Assembly (NCBI GenBank): GCA_029259455.1
Contig: JAPDIT010000028.1
Coordinates: 1-10,878 of the forward strand
DNA from: Archaeoglobi archaeon
GTDB lineage: Archaea; Halobacteriota; Archaeoglobi; Archaeoglobales; Archaeoglobaceae
Direction of reading: 5' to 3'
DNA: 10,878 bases
Part shown: positions 1 through 6,578 of the stretch, in pieces
Numbering within the stretch: the stretch's first letter is position 1
Layout: each line of letters opens with the position of its first letter
Program-made: the position numbers and the translations under genes
Notes under the pieces: generated by a model
Told to the model about the DNA's origin: nothing
Seen by the model: the letters and a program-made list of their open reading frames with translations, nothing else
Database searches by the model: none

Positions 1-128
1 ATCTTTTTATCGTGTTCGATTGTAAGGGTCATTGCTGGTATTTCGACTTTTAGCGTGGGCACAGAGGGTGGGGTTGAATCCCTGCCCTTAAAAATTTCCA
101 CCTTTGTTGTTACACCACCAAATTTTTG
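1..128. other. Left edge, no gene that can be assigned
   Basis: Two frames stay open through this stretch. The plus frame starting at base 1 runs to a TGA at 127-129. A minus-strand frame runs off the left edge and is open back to a TAG at about 294. The minus frame translates to an alternating polar/hydrophobic, protein-like sequence near the edge (for example KVEIPAMTLTIEHDKK) and has an ATG at 32-30 and a GTG at 101-99. Neither start has a clear promoter or Shine-Dalgarno sequence. About 40 open codons is not decisive by chance alone. A minus-strand gene beginning here and continuing leftward is possible but unproven. Confidence 0.3.
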
Positions 129-141
129 AAAAGGCTTAAAT
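129..141 (+). promoter_or_regulatory. BRE/TATA promoter of the winged-helix gene
   Basis: The sequence AAAAGG followed by CTTAAAT matches an archaeal BRE plus TATA box. Its centre, near 138, is 27 nt upstream of the ATG at 165. That is the usual TATA-to-transcription-start distance, so the transcript probably begins at the ATG and is leaderless. This decides the start codon. Confidence 0.6.
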
Positions 142-164
142 GCATCTCTTCTTACTGGCAAATA

Positions 165-377
165 ATGATAAACGATTTGCCCGACAACATCCGCAAGACT
201 GCAATCACCCTCTTGAGACTGGGCGAAGCTACTGCCGAAGATATTGCCAAAATTACTGGGCGAAAAAGGTCTACAGAAAGCTACTACCTGAATCTAATGG
301 CCGACATGAAACTAGTTAAAAAAAAGAAGGTTGGCAGGAAAATCTATTTTATATTCAACCCAAACCAAGAAGAATAA
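165..377 (+). CDS. Small winged helix-turn-helix DNA-binding protein
   Basis: This encodes a 70-residue protein that is essentially one winged HTH domain. Residues 4-20 form a first helix, 21-32 (EATAEDIAKITG) a second, and 34-48 (KRSTESYYLNLMADM) the likely recognition helix. The basic hairpin KKKKVGRKIYFIFN (52-65) is the wing. The fold is that of ArsR/MarR-like archaeal regulators. No effector or metal-binding residues stand out, so its target and signal are unknown. The frame could extend to a TTG at 126, but that codon lies in the promoter; the ATG at 165 sits where a leaderless message would begin. The gene stands alone, with an AT-rich gap of about 620 bp before gyrB. It could regulate itself or bind the palindromes in that gap, but nothing here shows it. 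Confidence 0.75.
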   Translation: MINDLPDNIRKTAITLLRLGEATAEDIAKITGRKRSTESYYLNLMADMKLVKKKKVGRKIYFIFNPNQEE

Positions 378-414
378 CAAAAAACTCGTCTAACTTTTGC
401 TCGCCAAACTCCAC

Positions 415-419
415 TTTTT
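415..419 (+). terminator. Possible T-tract terminator after the winged-helix gene
   Basis: A run of five T follows C-rich sequence about 38 bp after the stop codon. Short U-tracts are enough to end transcription in many archaea. The DNA beyond is so AT-rich that further T-runs follow, so the exact site is uncertain. Confidence 0.3.
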
Positions 420-600
420 CTATCCTGCAGAGTGTAAATATATTGTCTTGAAATAATTTAATCATTGGGATTTTAATTTTTATTTATTTAATGTATCAAT
501 TATCAAAATTTTTTGACTTATTATTTCAATTATTTTCATTTAAACATATCTAATTTTCAACTATTTTTGAATAAATTTTATATTATTTTTGAAAAAGTTA

Positions 601-617
601 TTACAAATTTTTTGTAA
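601..617. repeat. 17-bp palindrome, copy 1 (TTACAAATTTTTTGTAA)
   Basis: Seven-base arms TTACAAA/TTTGTAA flank a TTT centre. Outside them lie AAAAGTT on the left and AACTTTT on the right, so the symmetry continues with uneven spacing. It looks like a site for a dimeric DNA-binding protein. A second copy with one base changed lies at 770-786. Confidence 0.65.
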
Positions 618-624
618 CAAAAAC

Positions 625-642
625 TTTTAGGTGAACCTAAAA
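625..642. repeat. Perfect 18-bp inverted repeat (TTTTAGGTGAACCTAAAA)
   Basis: Two 8-bp arms, TTTTAGGT and ACCTAAAA, are exact reverse complements separated by GA. The TTAGG...CCTAA pattern resembles operators of DtxR/MntR-family metal-dependent repressors as I recall them. No metal-transport gene is adjacent, so that identity is a guess. It lies 7 bp after the first 17-bp palindrome. Confidence 0.6.
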
Positions 643-769
643 CTTGGTGAAGTGAGAAATCAATTGTTTCAAAAATTATGTGAATACTAATGTTTGGACG
701 TGTTTAAGGGGGGGTAACTGCAAAAATTGCCTTGGTTGTTGAATCTATCATGATTTGTATATTAGTCTG

Positions 770-786
770 TTACAAATTTCTTGTAA
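770..786. repeat. 17-bp palindrome, copy 2 (TTACAAATTTCTTGTAA)
   Basis: This matches the copy at 601-617 in 16 of 17 bases; the T-to-C change reduces the arms to six perfect pairs. The two copies are 169 bp apart centre to centre, close to 16 helical turns, which would place both on the same face of the DNA. Confidence 0.65.
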
Positions 787-963
787 TAATTGATTTGAAG
801 TTTCTAAATTTATTTGTATAAATTAAATCAACTGAATTTTAGTAAATAAATTTAATTAAAAAATCAATTACACTTTAAAATAAACGTTTCTAAAACAAAA
901 ATATTATTCTAAAATTCTAATTTTAGTTAAATTTTAAAAATAATTTCAATGATATTAAAAAAC

Positions 964-977
964 AAAGTGCTTATTAA
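964..977 (+). promoter_or_regulatory. TATA promoter of gyrB
   Basis: AAAGTG followed by CTTATTAA reads as BRE plus TATA box. The TATA centre near 973 is 26 nt before the GTG at 999, so transcription should begin at or beside the start codon. Between them lies a direct repeat of AAGTCGT (983-989 and 994-1000) with an 11-bp period. Confidence 0.55.
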
Positions 978-998
978 CAAAGAAGTCGTAAAAAAGTC

Positions 999-2885
999 GT
1001 GAGTCCTGATCAAACGGCTGTTGAATATTCGGCAAAAGATATCGAAGTTCTTGATGACCTTGAAGCTGTCAGAAAAAGGCCAGGAATGTATATTGGCGGT
1101 GTAGGCGTCCGTGGACTGCACCACTTACTGTGGGAGGTAGTCGATAATGCAGTTGACGAGACTCTTGCAGGGTACTGCGATGTCATAAAAGTGAGTCTTC
1201 ACAAAGATGGTTCAGCGTCTGTAGAGGACAACGGAAGAGGTATTCCAACAGAGATGCATGAGTTGGGCAAGTCCGCGCTTGAAATCGTGATGACAAGGCT
1301 CCACGCTGGAGGGAAGTTCTCTAAAAAGGTTTACCGCGTTTCTGGCGGTTTGCACGGTGTAGGAGTGTCAGTTGTTAACGCATTATCAGAATGGCTTGAG
1401 GTGTGGGTTAAGAGAAATGGGAAGATTTACTATCAAAAGTATCAGTGCGGAAAGCCCGTAACAGAGCTTAAAGTTGTGGGAGAGACAAAGGAACATGGTA
1501 CAAAAGTGAGGTTTAAGCCTGACAAGGAGATATTCGAAACGACGGAGTTCAAATATGAAATCGTTAGCCAGCGTTTGAAGGAGCTCGCATACCTCAACCA
1601 CGGATTGAAGATTATGCTAGTGGATGAAAGAGAGGGTAAGGAGAAGGTCTTCCACTTTGAGGACGGGATAGTTGGTCTTGTGAAAAGCTTAAACAGAAAT
1701 CGAAAGCCTCTTCACGACCCCATATACATAGAAACCACAAAAAATGGAGTGAATGTCGAAGTGGCGATCCAATTTGTTGATTCTGACATTGAAAACATAC
1801 AGGCATTTGCAAACAACATAAACACCTCAGAGGGTGGTTCTCACGTAGTGGGATTTAGAGCTGGACTTACAAGGGCGGTAAACGAGTATGGCAAGAAGCA
1901 CCTGAAGAAGTTCGAGCCAGTAACGGGAGCGGATGTAAGGGAGGGACTTACAGCAGTTATAAGCGTCAAAGTTCCTGAGCCTCAGTTTGAAGGGCAGACG
2001 AAGACCAAGCTTACCAACAGCGACGTTAAAACTGTGGTTGAGTCAGCCGTTTATTCGGGAGTGTTGAAGTGGCTCGAAGATAACCCCAATTCTGCAGAAA
2101 TTCTGCTTAACAAATTCATTCTGAATAAAAAAGCAAGAGAGGCAGCAAAGAGAGCGAAGGAACTCGTAAAGAGAAAAAACGAGTTGGTTACGACTCTACC
2201 AGGAAAGCTTGCCGACTGCTCATCAAAGAATCCCGAGGAGAGAGAGCTTTTCATTGTTGAGGGCGATTCCGCAGGAGGTTCTGCCAAGCAGGCAAGAGAC
2301 AGAAGATTTCAGGCAATCCTTCCGATTAAGGGTAAAATCATAAACGTTGAAAAGGCTGGAATGGCAAGGGTGCTTAAGAACGACGAGATAAAAGCGATAA
2401 TATCAGCGATAGGGGCCGGAATAGGTAAAGACTTTGACATAAAAAAGGCAAGGTACCGCAGAATCATAATAATGACCGACGCTGATGTTGACGGAGCACA
2501 CATAAGGACTCTGCTGCTCACATTCTTCTACAGATACATGAGACCGCTGATAGGGGGCGGGTACCTCTACATAGCCCAGCCTCCGCTTTACCACATAAAG
2601 AAGGGAAAAAAGAGCTACTACGCCTACTCAGATGAAGAGTTAAAGAGAACACTGGAGCAGATCGGAGATGGAGAGGTGCAGAGGTACAAGGGTCTCGGAG
2701 AAATGGATCCACAGCAGCTCTGGGAGACCACGATGAATCCAGAAAACAGAATCCTGATACAGGTCACCCTCGAAGATGCAAAAAAGGCAGATGAGCTTTT
2801 CAGCATCCTTATGGGTGAGGATGTTGAAAGCAGGAAGAACTTCATAATGGCTCACTCCAAAGAGGTGAAGAACCTTGACATCTGA
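999..2885 (+). CDS. gyrB: DNA gyrase subunit B
   Basis: This is the ATPase and strand-passage half of type IIA topoisomerase, which with GyrA introduces negative supercoils using ATP. All 628 residues align with short-form bacterial-type GyrB. The GHKL ATPase part has the catalytic Glu46 in WEVVDNAVDE, EDNGRGIP (76-83) and GGLHGVGVS (116-124). The transducer carries the QTK loop in EGQTKTKL (331-338). The Toprim domain has Glu421 in EGDSAGGS (421-428) and the DADVD acidic cluster at 494-498. The C-terminal RYKGLGEMD (562-570) contacts GyrA. The large insert of proteobacterial GyrB is absent. The GTG start is the only reasonable one: an in-frame TAA lies at 975-977 and no Shine-Dalgarno is present, so a leaderless message is likely. 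gyrA is not in the window. Archaeal gyrase is generally regarded as acquired from bacteria. Confidence 0.97.
   Translation: MSPDQTAVEYSAKDIEVLDDLEAVRKRPGMYIGGVGVRGLHHLLWEVVDNAVDETLAGYCDVIKVSLHKDGSASVEDNGRGIPTEMHELGKSALEIVMTRLHAGGKFSKKVYRVSGGLHGVGVSVVNALSEWLEVWVKRNGKIYYQKYQCGKPVTELKVVGETKEHGTKVRFKPDKEIFETTEFKYEIVSQRLKELAYLNHGLKIMLVDEREGKEKVFHFEDGIVGLVKSLNRNRKPLHDPIYIETTKNGVNVEVAIQFVDSDIENIQAFANNINTSEGGSHVVGFRAGLTRAVNEYGKKHLKKFEPVTGADVREGLTAVISVKVPEPQFEGQTKTKLTNSDVKTVVESAVYSGVLKWLEDNPNSAEILLNKFILNKKAREAAKRAKELVKRKNELVTTLPGKLADCSSKNPEERELFIVEGDSAGGSAKQARDRRFQAILPIKGKIINVEKAGMARVLKNDEIKAIISAIGAGIGKDFDIKKARYRRIIIMTDADVDGAHIRTLLLTFFYRYMRPLIGGGYLYIAQPPLYHIKKGKKSYYAYSDEELKRTLEQIGDGEVQRYKGLGEMDPQQLWETTMNPENRILIQVTLEDAKKADELFSILMGEDVESRKNFIMAHSKEVKNLDI
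2862..2868 (+). promoter_or_regulatory. Shine-Dalgarno of the ThiF/MoeB-like gene, inside gyrB
   Basis: GAGGTGA lies within the last gyrB codons, 6 nt before the TTG at 2875. It is a strong match to the archaeal 16S rRNA 3' end and is why the non-ATG start overlapping gyrB is accepted. Confidence 0.75.
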
Positions 2886-3636
2886 CAGATACAGCAGGCA
2901 AATCATGGTTTTCGGTGAAGAGGGGCAGAAAAGATTGCGTGAGGCAAGTGTGCTTGTAGTGGGAGCGGGTGGGCTTGGCAGTCCCGTCATCGCCTACCTC
3001 GCAGCGGCTGGTGTGGGCAGGATTGGAATAGTTGACGCTGACTTGGTTGAAGAGTCGAATCTGCAAAGGCAGATAATACACGCCGAAAAGTTCGGAAAAA
3101 ACAAGGCAGAGTCGGCTGCTGAATTCGTAAAAAAACTCAATCCAGATGTTGAGGTTGACATTTACCCTTTTTCCTTAACTCCTGATAACGTTATGGACAT
3201 AGTGGAACCCTACGACGTCATTGCAGGCTGTCCTGACAGCTTCAGGGTAAGATACATTCTGAACGACGCCTGCATGCTTCTGAAAAAACCTTTCGTTCAC
3301 GCAGCAGTGTACGCCTGGGAGGGAGAGGTGGCAACTTTCTTTGGTAAGCCCTGCTACAGGTGCTACCTGCCAAAATCACCGGAAGAGAGTGGAAGGGCTG
3401 TAGTAGGAGCAACTGCTGGAACTTTCGGATGTCTGCAGGCAGCTGAGGTGATAAAGATAATTACCGGAAGTGGAAAACCGCTGTCTGGAAAGCTGCTCAG
3501 AGGAGATTTGGCAGAGATGGATTTTTTCATGATCAGCGTCCCTGAGAATACCAGCTGTCCTGTCTGCTCAGGGAAGCTGAAAGGAATATTCGAAGAAAAC
3601 TACACGGGAAGCTGCGAGGTTAAGCGCCTTGAATAA
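2875..3636 (+). CDS. ThiF/MoeB/HesA-family E1-like adenylyltransferase
   Basis: This family adenylates the C-terminal glycine of a ubiquitin-like sulfur carrier (MoaD, ThiS or SAMP) for molybdopterin, thiamine or tRNA thiolation, or for protein conjugation. The 253-residue protein has the family's N-terminal RYSRQI (Arg8), the nucleotide loop GAGGLG (30-35), acidic residues in DAD (54-56), SNLQRQ with Arg65, and Lys77. Two Cys pairs, C160/C163 and C228/C231, form the structural zinc site. The family's Cys near E. coli ThiF Cys184 appears to be Glu or Ser in my hand alignment, while an unusual Cys186 occurs in FGCLQAAE. The start is TTG with a strong Shine-Dalgarno, and it overlaps gyrB by 11 bp, so it is probably cotranscribed and translationally coupled. 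The carrier protein is not in the window, so the exact pathway cannot be named. Confidence 0.88.
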   Translation: MTSDRYSRQIMVFGEEGQKRLREASVLVVGAGGLGSPVIAYLAAAGVGRIGIVDADLVEESNLQRQIIHAEKFGKNKAESAAEFVKKLNPDVEVDIYPFSLTPDNVMDIVEPYDVIAGCPDSFRVRYILNDACMLLKKPFVHAAVYAWEGEVATFFGKPCYRCYLPKSPEESGRAVVGATAGTFGCLQAAEVIKIITGSGKPLSGKLLRGDLAEMDFFMISVPENTSCPVCSGKLKGIFEENYTGSCEVKRLE

Positions 3637-3666
3637 TCTATCAGGCTCAAAAATGAATTATTTATG

Positions 3667-3680
3667 CGAAATGTATTTAT
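3667..3680 (+). promoter_or_regulatory. BRE/TATA promoter of the beta-CASP nuclease gene
   Basis: CGAAAT followed by GTATTTAT fits BRE plus TATA. The centre near 3676-3677 is about 28 nt before the ATG at 3705, and no Shine-Dalgarno precedes that ATG, so the message is probably leaderless. A TTACAAA half-site (3680-3686), like that in the palindromes upstream of gyrB, follows directly. Confidence 0.55.
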
Positions 3681-3704
3681 TACAAACTTGAGAAGTCAAT
3701 AAGT

Positions 3705-4928
3705 ATGACCACAATTAACTTCCTTGGAGGATGCAGAGAGGTGGGAAGATCAGCAGTAATGGTAGATGGTATCATCATCGATTATGGCGTAAAACCCTCT
3801 GATCCCCCTGAATTTCCACTAAATGGTGTATCCCCTAAAGCTGTTATTCTTTCCCACGGTCATCTGGATCATGTTGGAGTTGCGCCCAATCTCATGTACT
3901 ACGATCCAGATGTCATTCTGACACCTCCATCTCATGAGCTTTCAATGATACTTCTGAGAGACTCGATGAAAATCATGTACCCGCCACCCTTCACTAAGAG
4001 AGAGCTTAGACAGTTCGAGAGCAACATCAGAGAGGTTGAGTACGAAGATCCGATTGCAGTTGGGGATTACGAGGTTGAGTTTTTTGATGCCGGACACATT
4101 CCGGGTAGTGCCAGCGTGCATTTGAGGGGAGATGTGAATATCCTCTACTCTGGAGACATCAGGCTTGAAGAGACCAGACTTCTTGAGGGGGCTAACACAG
4201 ACTACCCTGAGACTGACATCCTTATTGTTGAGAGTACCTACTTTGGCACAGAACACCCCGAGAGAAAGAAACTCGAAAGAAAGTTCGTTGAGAGCGTAAT
4301 TGACACTCTGGACAGGGGAGGTCATGCAATTATCCCCGCATTCGCTGTTGGCAGGACTCAGGAGGTCTTGATGATCCTCGAAAAGTACGGTATAACACCA
4401 TACGTGGACGGAATGGGTAAAGAGGTCGCGCAGGTTATCCAGAGGCATCCAGATTTCATCAGAAGTCCCAAAGAGCTAAAAAGAGCAATTAAAAATGCAA
4501 TTCCGGTTGAATGGAGGCAGAGAGAGAGGGTTCTGGAAGAGCCTTCTGCAGTCGTAACAACCGCTGGAATGCTCAACGGTGGGCCTGCGTTGTTCTACAT
4601 TTCAAGGCTTTACAACGACGAGAAGTCAAAGATACTCCTTACCGGCTATCAGGTAGAGGGTACGAATGGAGACATGGCGTTAAAGACTGGCATGCTCAAC
4701 CTAGGAACGAGGACCGTGAAGCTTAAGATGGGTGTCGAGCAGTACGACTTTTCAGCACATGCAGATGACAGACAGCTGAAAGAGTACGTCAAGAAAGTCG
4801 TTGACAGAGGAGCAGAGATCGTTTTCGCAATACATGGTGAGGAAACGGAGGCATTTGCGGAATGGATTGAGGAAAACATAGGAGTCGAGGCATACGCACC
4901 GAAGAACGGAGAAATATACGTCATATGA
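3705..4928 (+). CDS. Beta-CASP metallo-beta-lactamase ribonuclease, aCPSF2-like
   Basis: This is a zinc-dependent nuclease of the CPSF73/RNase J superfamily, expected to process or degrade RNA in the cytoplasm. Of its 407 residues, the lactamase core carries SHGHLDHVG (50-58: His51, His53, Asp55, His56), GHIPGSAS with His131, and SGDIR with Asp151. Beta-CASP features follow: motif A Glu176 in IVESTY, FAVGRTQE (213-220), GYQVEGTNG (314-322), SAHADD with His352, and FAIHGEE with His377. There is no N-terminal KH region, which separates it from aCPSF1. Its length and the HGHLDH signature favour the KH-less archaeal group over RNase J, though the subgroup needs a tree. Its stop overlaps the next gene's start (ATGA), so the two are translationally coupled. 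Confidence 0.85.
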   Translation: MTTINFLGGCREVGRSAVMVDGIIIDYGVKPSDPPEFPLNGVSPKAVILSHGHLDHVGVAPNLMYYDPDVILTPPSHELSMILLRDSMKIMYPPPFTKRELRQFESNIREVEYEDPIAVGDYEVEFFDAGHIPGSASVHLRGDVNILYSGDIRLEETRLLEGANTDYPETDILIVESTYFGTEHPERKKLERKFVESVIDTLDRGGHAIIPAFAVGRTQEVLMILEKYGITPYVDGMGKEVAQVIQRHPDFIRSPKELKRAIKNAIPVEWRQRERVLEEPSAVVTTAGMLNGGPALFYISRLYNDEKSKILLTGYQVEGTNGDMALKTGMLNLGTRTVKLKMGVEQYDFSAHADDRQLKEYVKKVVDRGAEIVFAIHGEETEAFAEWIEENIGVEAYAPKNGEIYVI

Positions 4929-5545
4929 AGTTCCTGCTATTATCAGACATTCACTCCTCAACAGATAACCTTGAAAAAATCTTGAGTTTGGCAGAGTACG
5001 ATGCTGTTTTAATCGCCGGCGACCTTACCCATTTCCGGCCAAAAGATGCAAAGGCAGTTGACGAAGTGTTATCTGATTATACCGACATCTGCTTCGCTGT
5101 CCATGGAAACTGCGACCACGAAGTAATTCTGGACGAGAAATACAGAGTCTTGAGGTTTATTCACGGTAAAAGCGTTGAATTTGAAGGATACACAATTCAC
5201 GGTGTGGGTGGTTCGGGCATTACACCTTTCAACACACCCTCTGAGTACACTGAAGAGGAAATTCTAAGGATAATGGACAACTTCACATTGGGAGACTTTA
5301 ACATTCTCCTTTCCCACTGCCCTCCAAAGGGCATCCTCGACAGAACCTACTCAGGAATCCATGCTGGCTGTGAAGCTATAAGGAAAAGAATGGGTGATTT
5401 TAACGCCGTTCTTTGCGGCCACATCCACGAAAGCCACGGTGTTGTAAACTCTCCATGCCTCGTTGTAAACCCCGGCCCGGTTATGTGGGGCAGGTTTGCA
5501 GTCATAGACTTTGAAAGAGGAAGAGCTGAACTCAGGAAACTCTGA
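4925..5545 (+). CDS. Calcineurin-like metallophosphoesterase
   Basis: This is a dinuclear-metal phosphoesterase, probably cytoplasmic, that hydrolyses phosphodiester or phosphomonoester bonds. The substrate is unknown. All five family blocks are present in 206 residues: SDIH (Asp8, His10), GDLTH (Asp33), GNCDH (Asn62, Asp64), LLSHCPP (His131) and GHIHES (His166, His168), followed by NPGP. It resembles the small archaeal MJ0936/YfcE-type phosphodiesterases. The ATG overlaps the stop of the beta-CASP gene by 4 bp (ATGA), suggesting the two products act in the same process, perhaps nucleic-acid or nucleotide turnover. Its 3' end overlaps the convergent broken hydrolase gene by 14 bp. Confidence 0.88.
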   Translation: MKFLLLSDIHSSTDNLEKILSLAEYDAVLIAGDLTHFRPKDAKAVDEVLSDYTDICFAVHGNCDHEVILDEKYRVLRFIHGKSVEFEGYTIHGVGGSGITPFNTPSEYTEEEILRIMDNFTLGDFNILLSHCPPKGILDRTYSGIHAGCEAIRKRMGDFNAVLCGHIHESHGVVNSPCLVVNPGPVMWGRFAVIDFERGRAELRKL

Positions 5546-6486
5546 AGTACTTTATAACTCCACTTTCCTCTTTCTTGTCAACAAGCCCTTTGTTGTAAAG
5601 GTGCTCAAGGTGAGCAATCGTTTCCCCAACGGCAAACCACTTTTGAATGACGTGTACTTCATCCCAACTGTTGTAAACTAAGTCCCATGTTATGCTCGGT
5701 GCTACTTCCCAAGCTGTTTTTGGCCTGTCCAGTGCTAATAGCGCTTCCTGCAACCTTTTCGAATGGTGTCTTTTTATCTCCTCAACTCTGCCCTTCAAAT
5801 CGCTCCATCTCCGCCTGTGTCTAGGAAGTACGAGCTTAACATTCAAATTTTCGACCTTTTCAAGACTTTGGAGATAGCTTGAAAGCGAATCCTCAAGGAA
5901 CGGCCACCAGGTAATGTTCGGAGTTATATCTGTCAGGACGTGATCACCGGAGAAGAACAACTCCTTGCTTCATCGTAAAGGCAGGTATGGCCGGGCGAGT
6001 GGCCAGGAGTCTCAATGGCTTTAAGCCTTATACCCCCCACCCTCACATCTTTCCTAGCAGCAACGAACTCGACATCTTCCTTTATATAGAAGCTTCTTCC
6101 TGGATGAAGAAAGAGCATTTTTCTTGCCTCTTCTGCAGGAAACCCGTTTCTGATGTAAAAATTCACCATTTCTTCCCAGTAACCCTCAGTCGTCATCATG
6201 TCCTGGACGATTTTCACTTCAGTTTTCCCCATCAAAACCTCGCTAGCCAATTTAGCAGCGAATCCCATGTGGTCAGCATGCAGGTGTGTACAGAAAACTC
6301 TCAAGTCTTTTACCTTCAACTCATCTGATGCACCCTTTATGGTTTTATAACACGAGTCCCTGTTAAACCCCGTGTCGATAACCAGAGCTTCACGATCATC
6401 CACAAAACGTATGAATTGGTGTACTTCAGAGGGTTTCCTTTAAGGGGGACTTCTATTCTGTAAATTCCCTCCGCGACCTTTTCCAT
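5532..6486 (-). pseudogene. MBL-fold hydrolase (LACTB2-like), two frameshifts
   Basis: Three consecutive reading frames together spell one metallo-beta-lactamase-fold hydrolase of about 318 residues. The N-terminus (ATG at 6486-6484) reads MEKVAEGIYRIEVPL...TNSYVL. It must shift at about 6403 to enter VDDREALVIDTGFN, which carries the metal motif THLHADH and GHSPGH. It must shift again at about 5961-5965 to enter LFFSGDHVLTDITPN and the C-terminal winged-helix tail. Each junction is restored by adding one base, probably a G. The C-terminal wHTH-like domain after the lactamase core is typical of LACTB2-like hydrolases. LPRHRRRW replaces the usual LPGH, so a glycine is also changed. As written, no functional enzyme can be made. 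Two sequencing errors remain possible, but every neighbouring gene is intact. Confidence 0.85.
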
Positions 6487-6506
6487 TTCTCTACAACATC
6501 GTAAAA

Positions 6507-6516
6507 TTATAAAAAT
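6507..6516 (-). promoter_or_regulatory. TATA box of the MBL-fold hydrolase gene
   Basis: On the minus strand the sequence reads TTTTTATAAT, centred about 26 nt before the ATG at 6486. This fits a leaderless message and supports that start. The promoter is intact although the gene is broken. It faces away from the ftsZ promoter about 60 bp to the right. Confidence 0.5.
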
Positions 6517-6521
6517 TTCTT

Positions 6522-6535
6522 CCTTCCACCTTCCA
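6522..6535. repeat. Tandem CCTTCCA x2 between divergent promoters
   Basis: Two exact copies of CCTTCCA sit side by side, followed by a partial third (CCT), between the minus-strand hydrolase promoter and the ftsZ promoter. On the other strand this reads as repeated GGTGGAAG. It may be a binding site acting on one or both promoters; the function is not shown. Confidence 0.4.
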
Positions 6536-6558
6536 CCTAAAGCAACAAAAAGCCAAAT

Positions 6559-6578
6559 CGAAACAAAGGATTTATATA
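6559..6578 (+). promoter_or_regulatory. BRE/TATA promoter of ftsZ
   Basis: CGAAACAAAGG followed by TTTATATA is the best promoter in the window. Transcription should start near 6600, giving a leader of about 20 nt that contains the G-rich Shine-Dalgarno sequence at 6609-6613. Confidence 0.7.

Larger units (their letters stand above)
378..998. other. AT-rich intergenic region with inverted repeats
   Basis: About 620 bp hold no convincing gene: every frame is cut into pieces of a few dozen codons at most. Base composition is strongly AT-rich, well below the flanking genes, except for a patch at about 640-770 that carries a G7 tract at 708-714. The region contains two copies of a 17-bp palindrome (601-617 and 770-786), a perfect 18-bp inverted repeat (625-642) and three copies of the 9-mer AAATCAATT or its complement (657-665, 788-796, 861-869). 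The right end holds the gyrB promoter. Possible roles are a regulatory region, an unannotated RNA gene or a replication-related site; the sequence does not decide between them. Confidence 0.7.

Noticed and set aside
126..164. TTG start giving a longer winged-helix protein
   Set aside because: It would place the start codon before the TATA box; the extra 13 residues add nothing to the domain.
750..821. 23-codon hydrophobic open frame in the AT-rich gap
   Set aside because: It contains one of the palindromes, has no clear ribosome binding site, and its hydrophobic composition follows from AT-rich DNA.
3942..4448. 168-codon minus-strand frame opposite the beta-CASP gene
   Set aside because: It is antisense to a gene with all catalytic motifs in place; no motif or promoter of its own.
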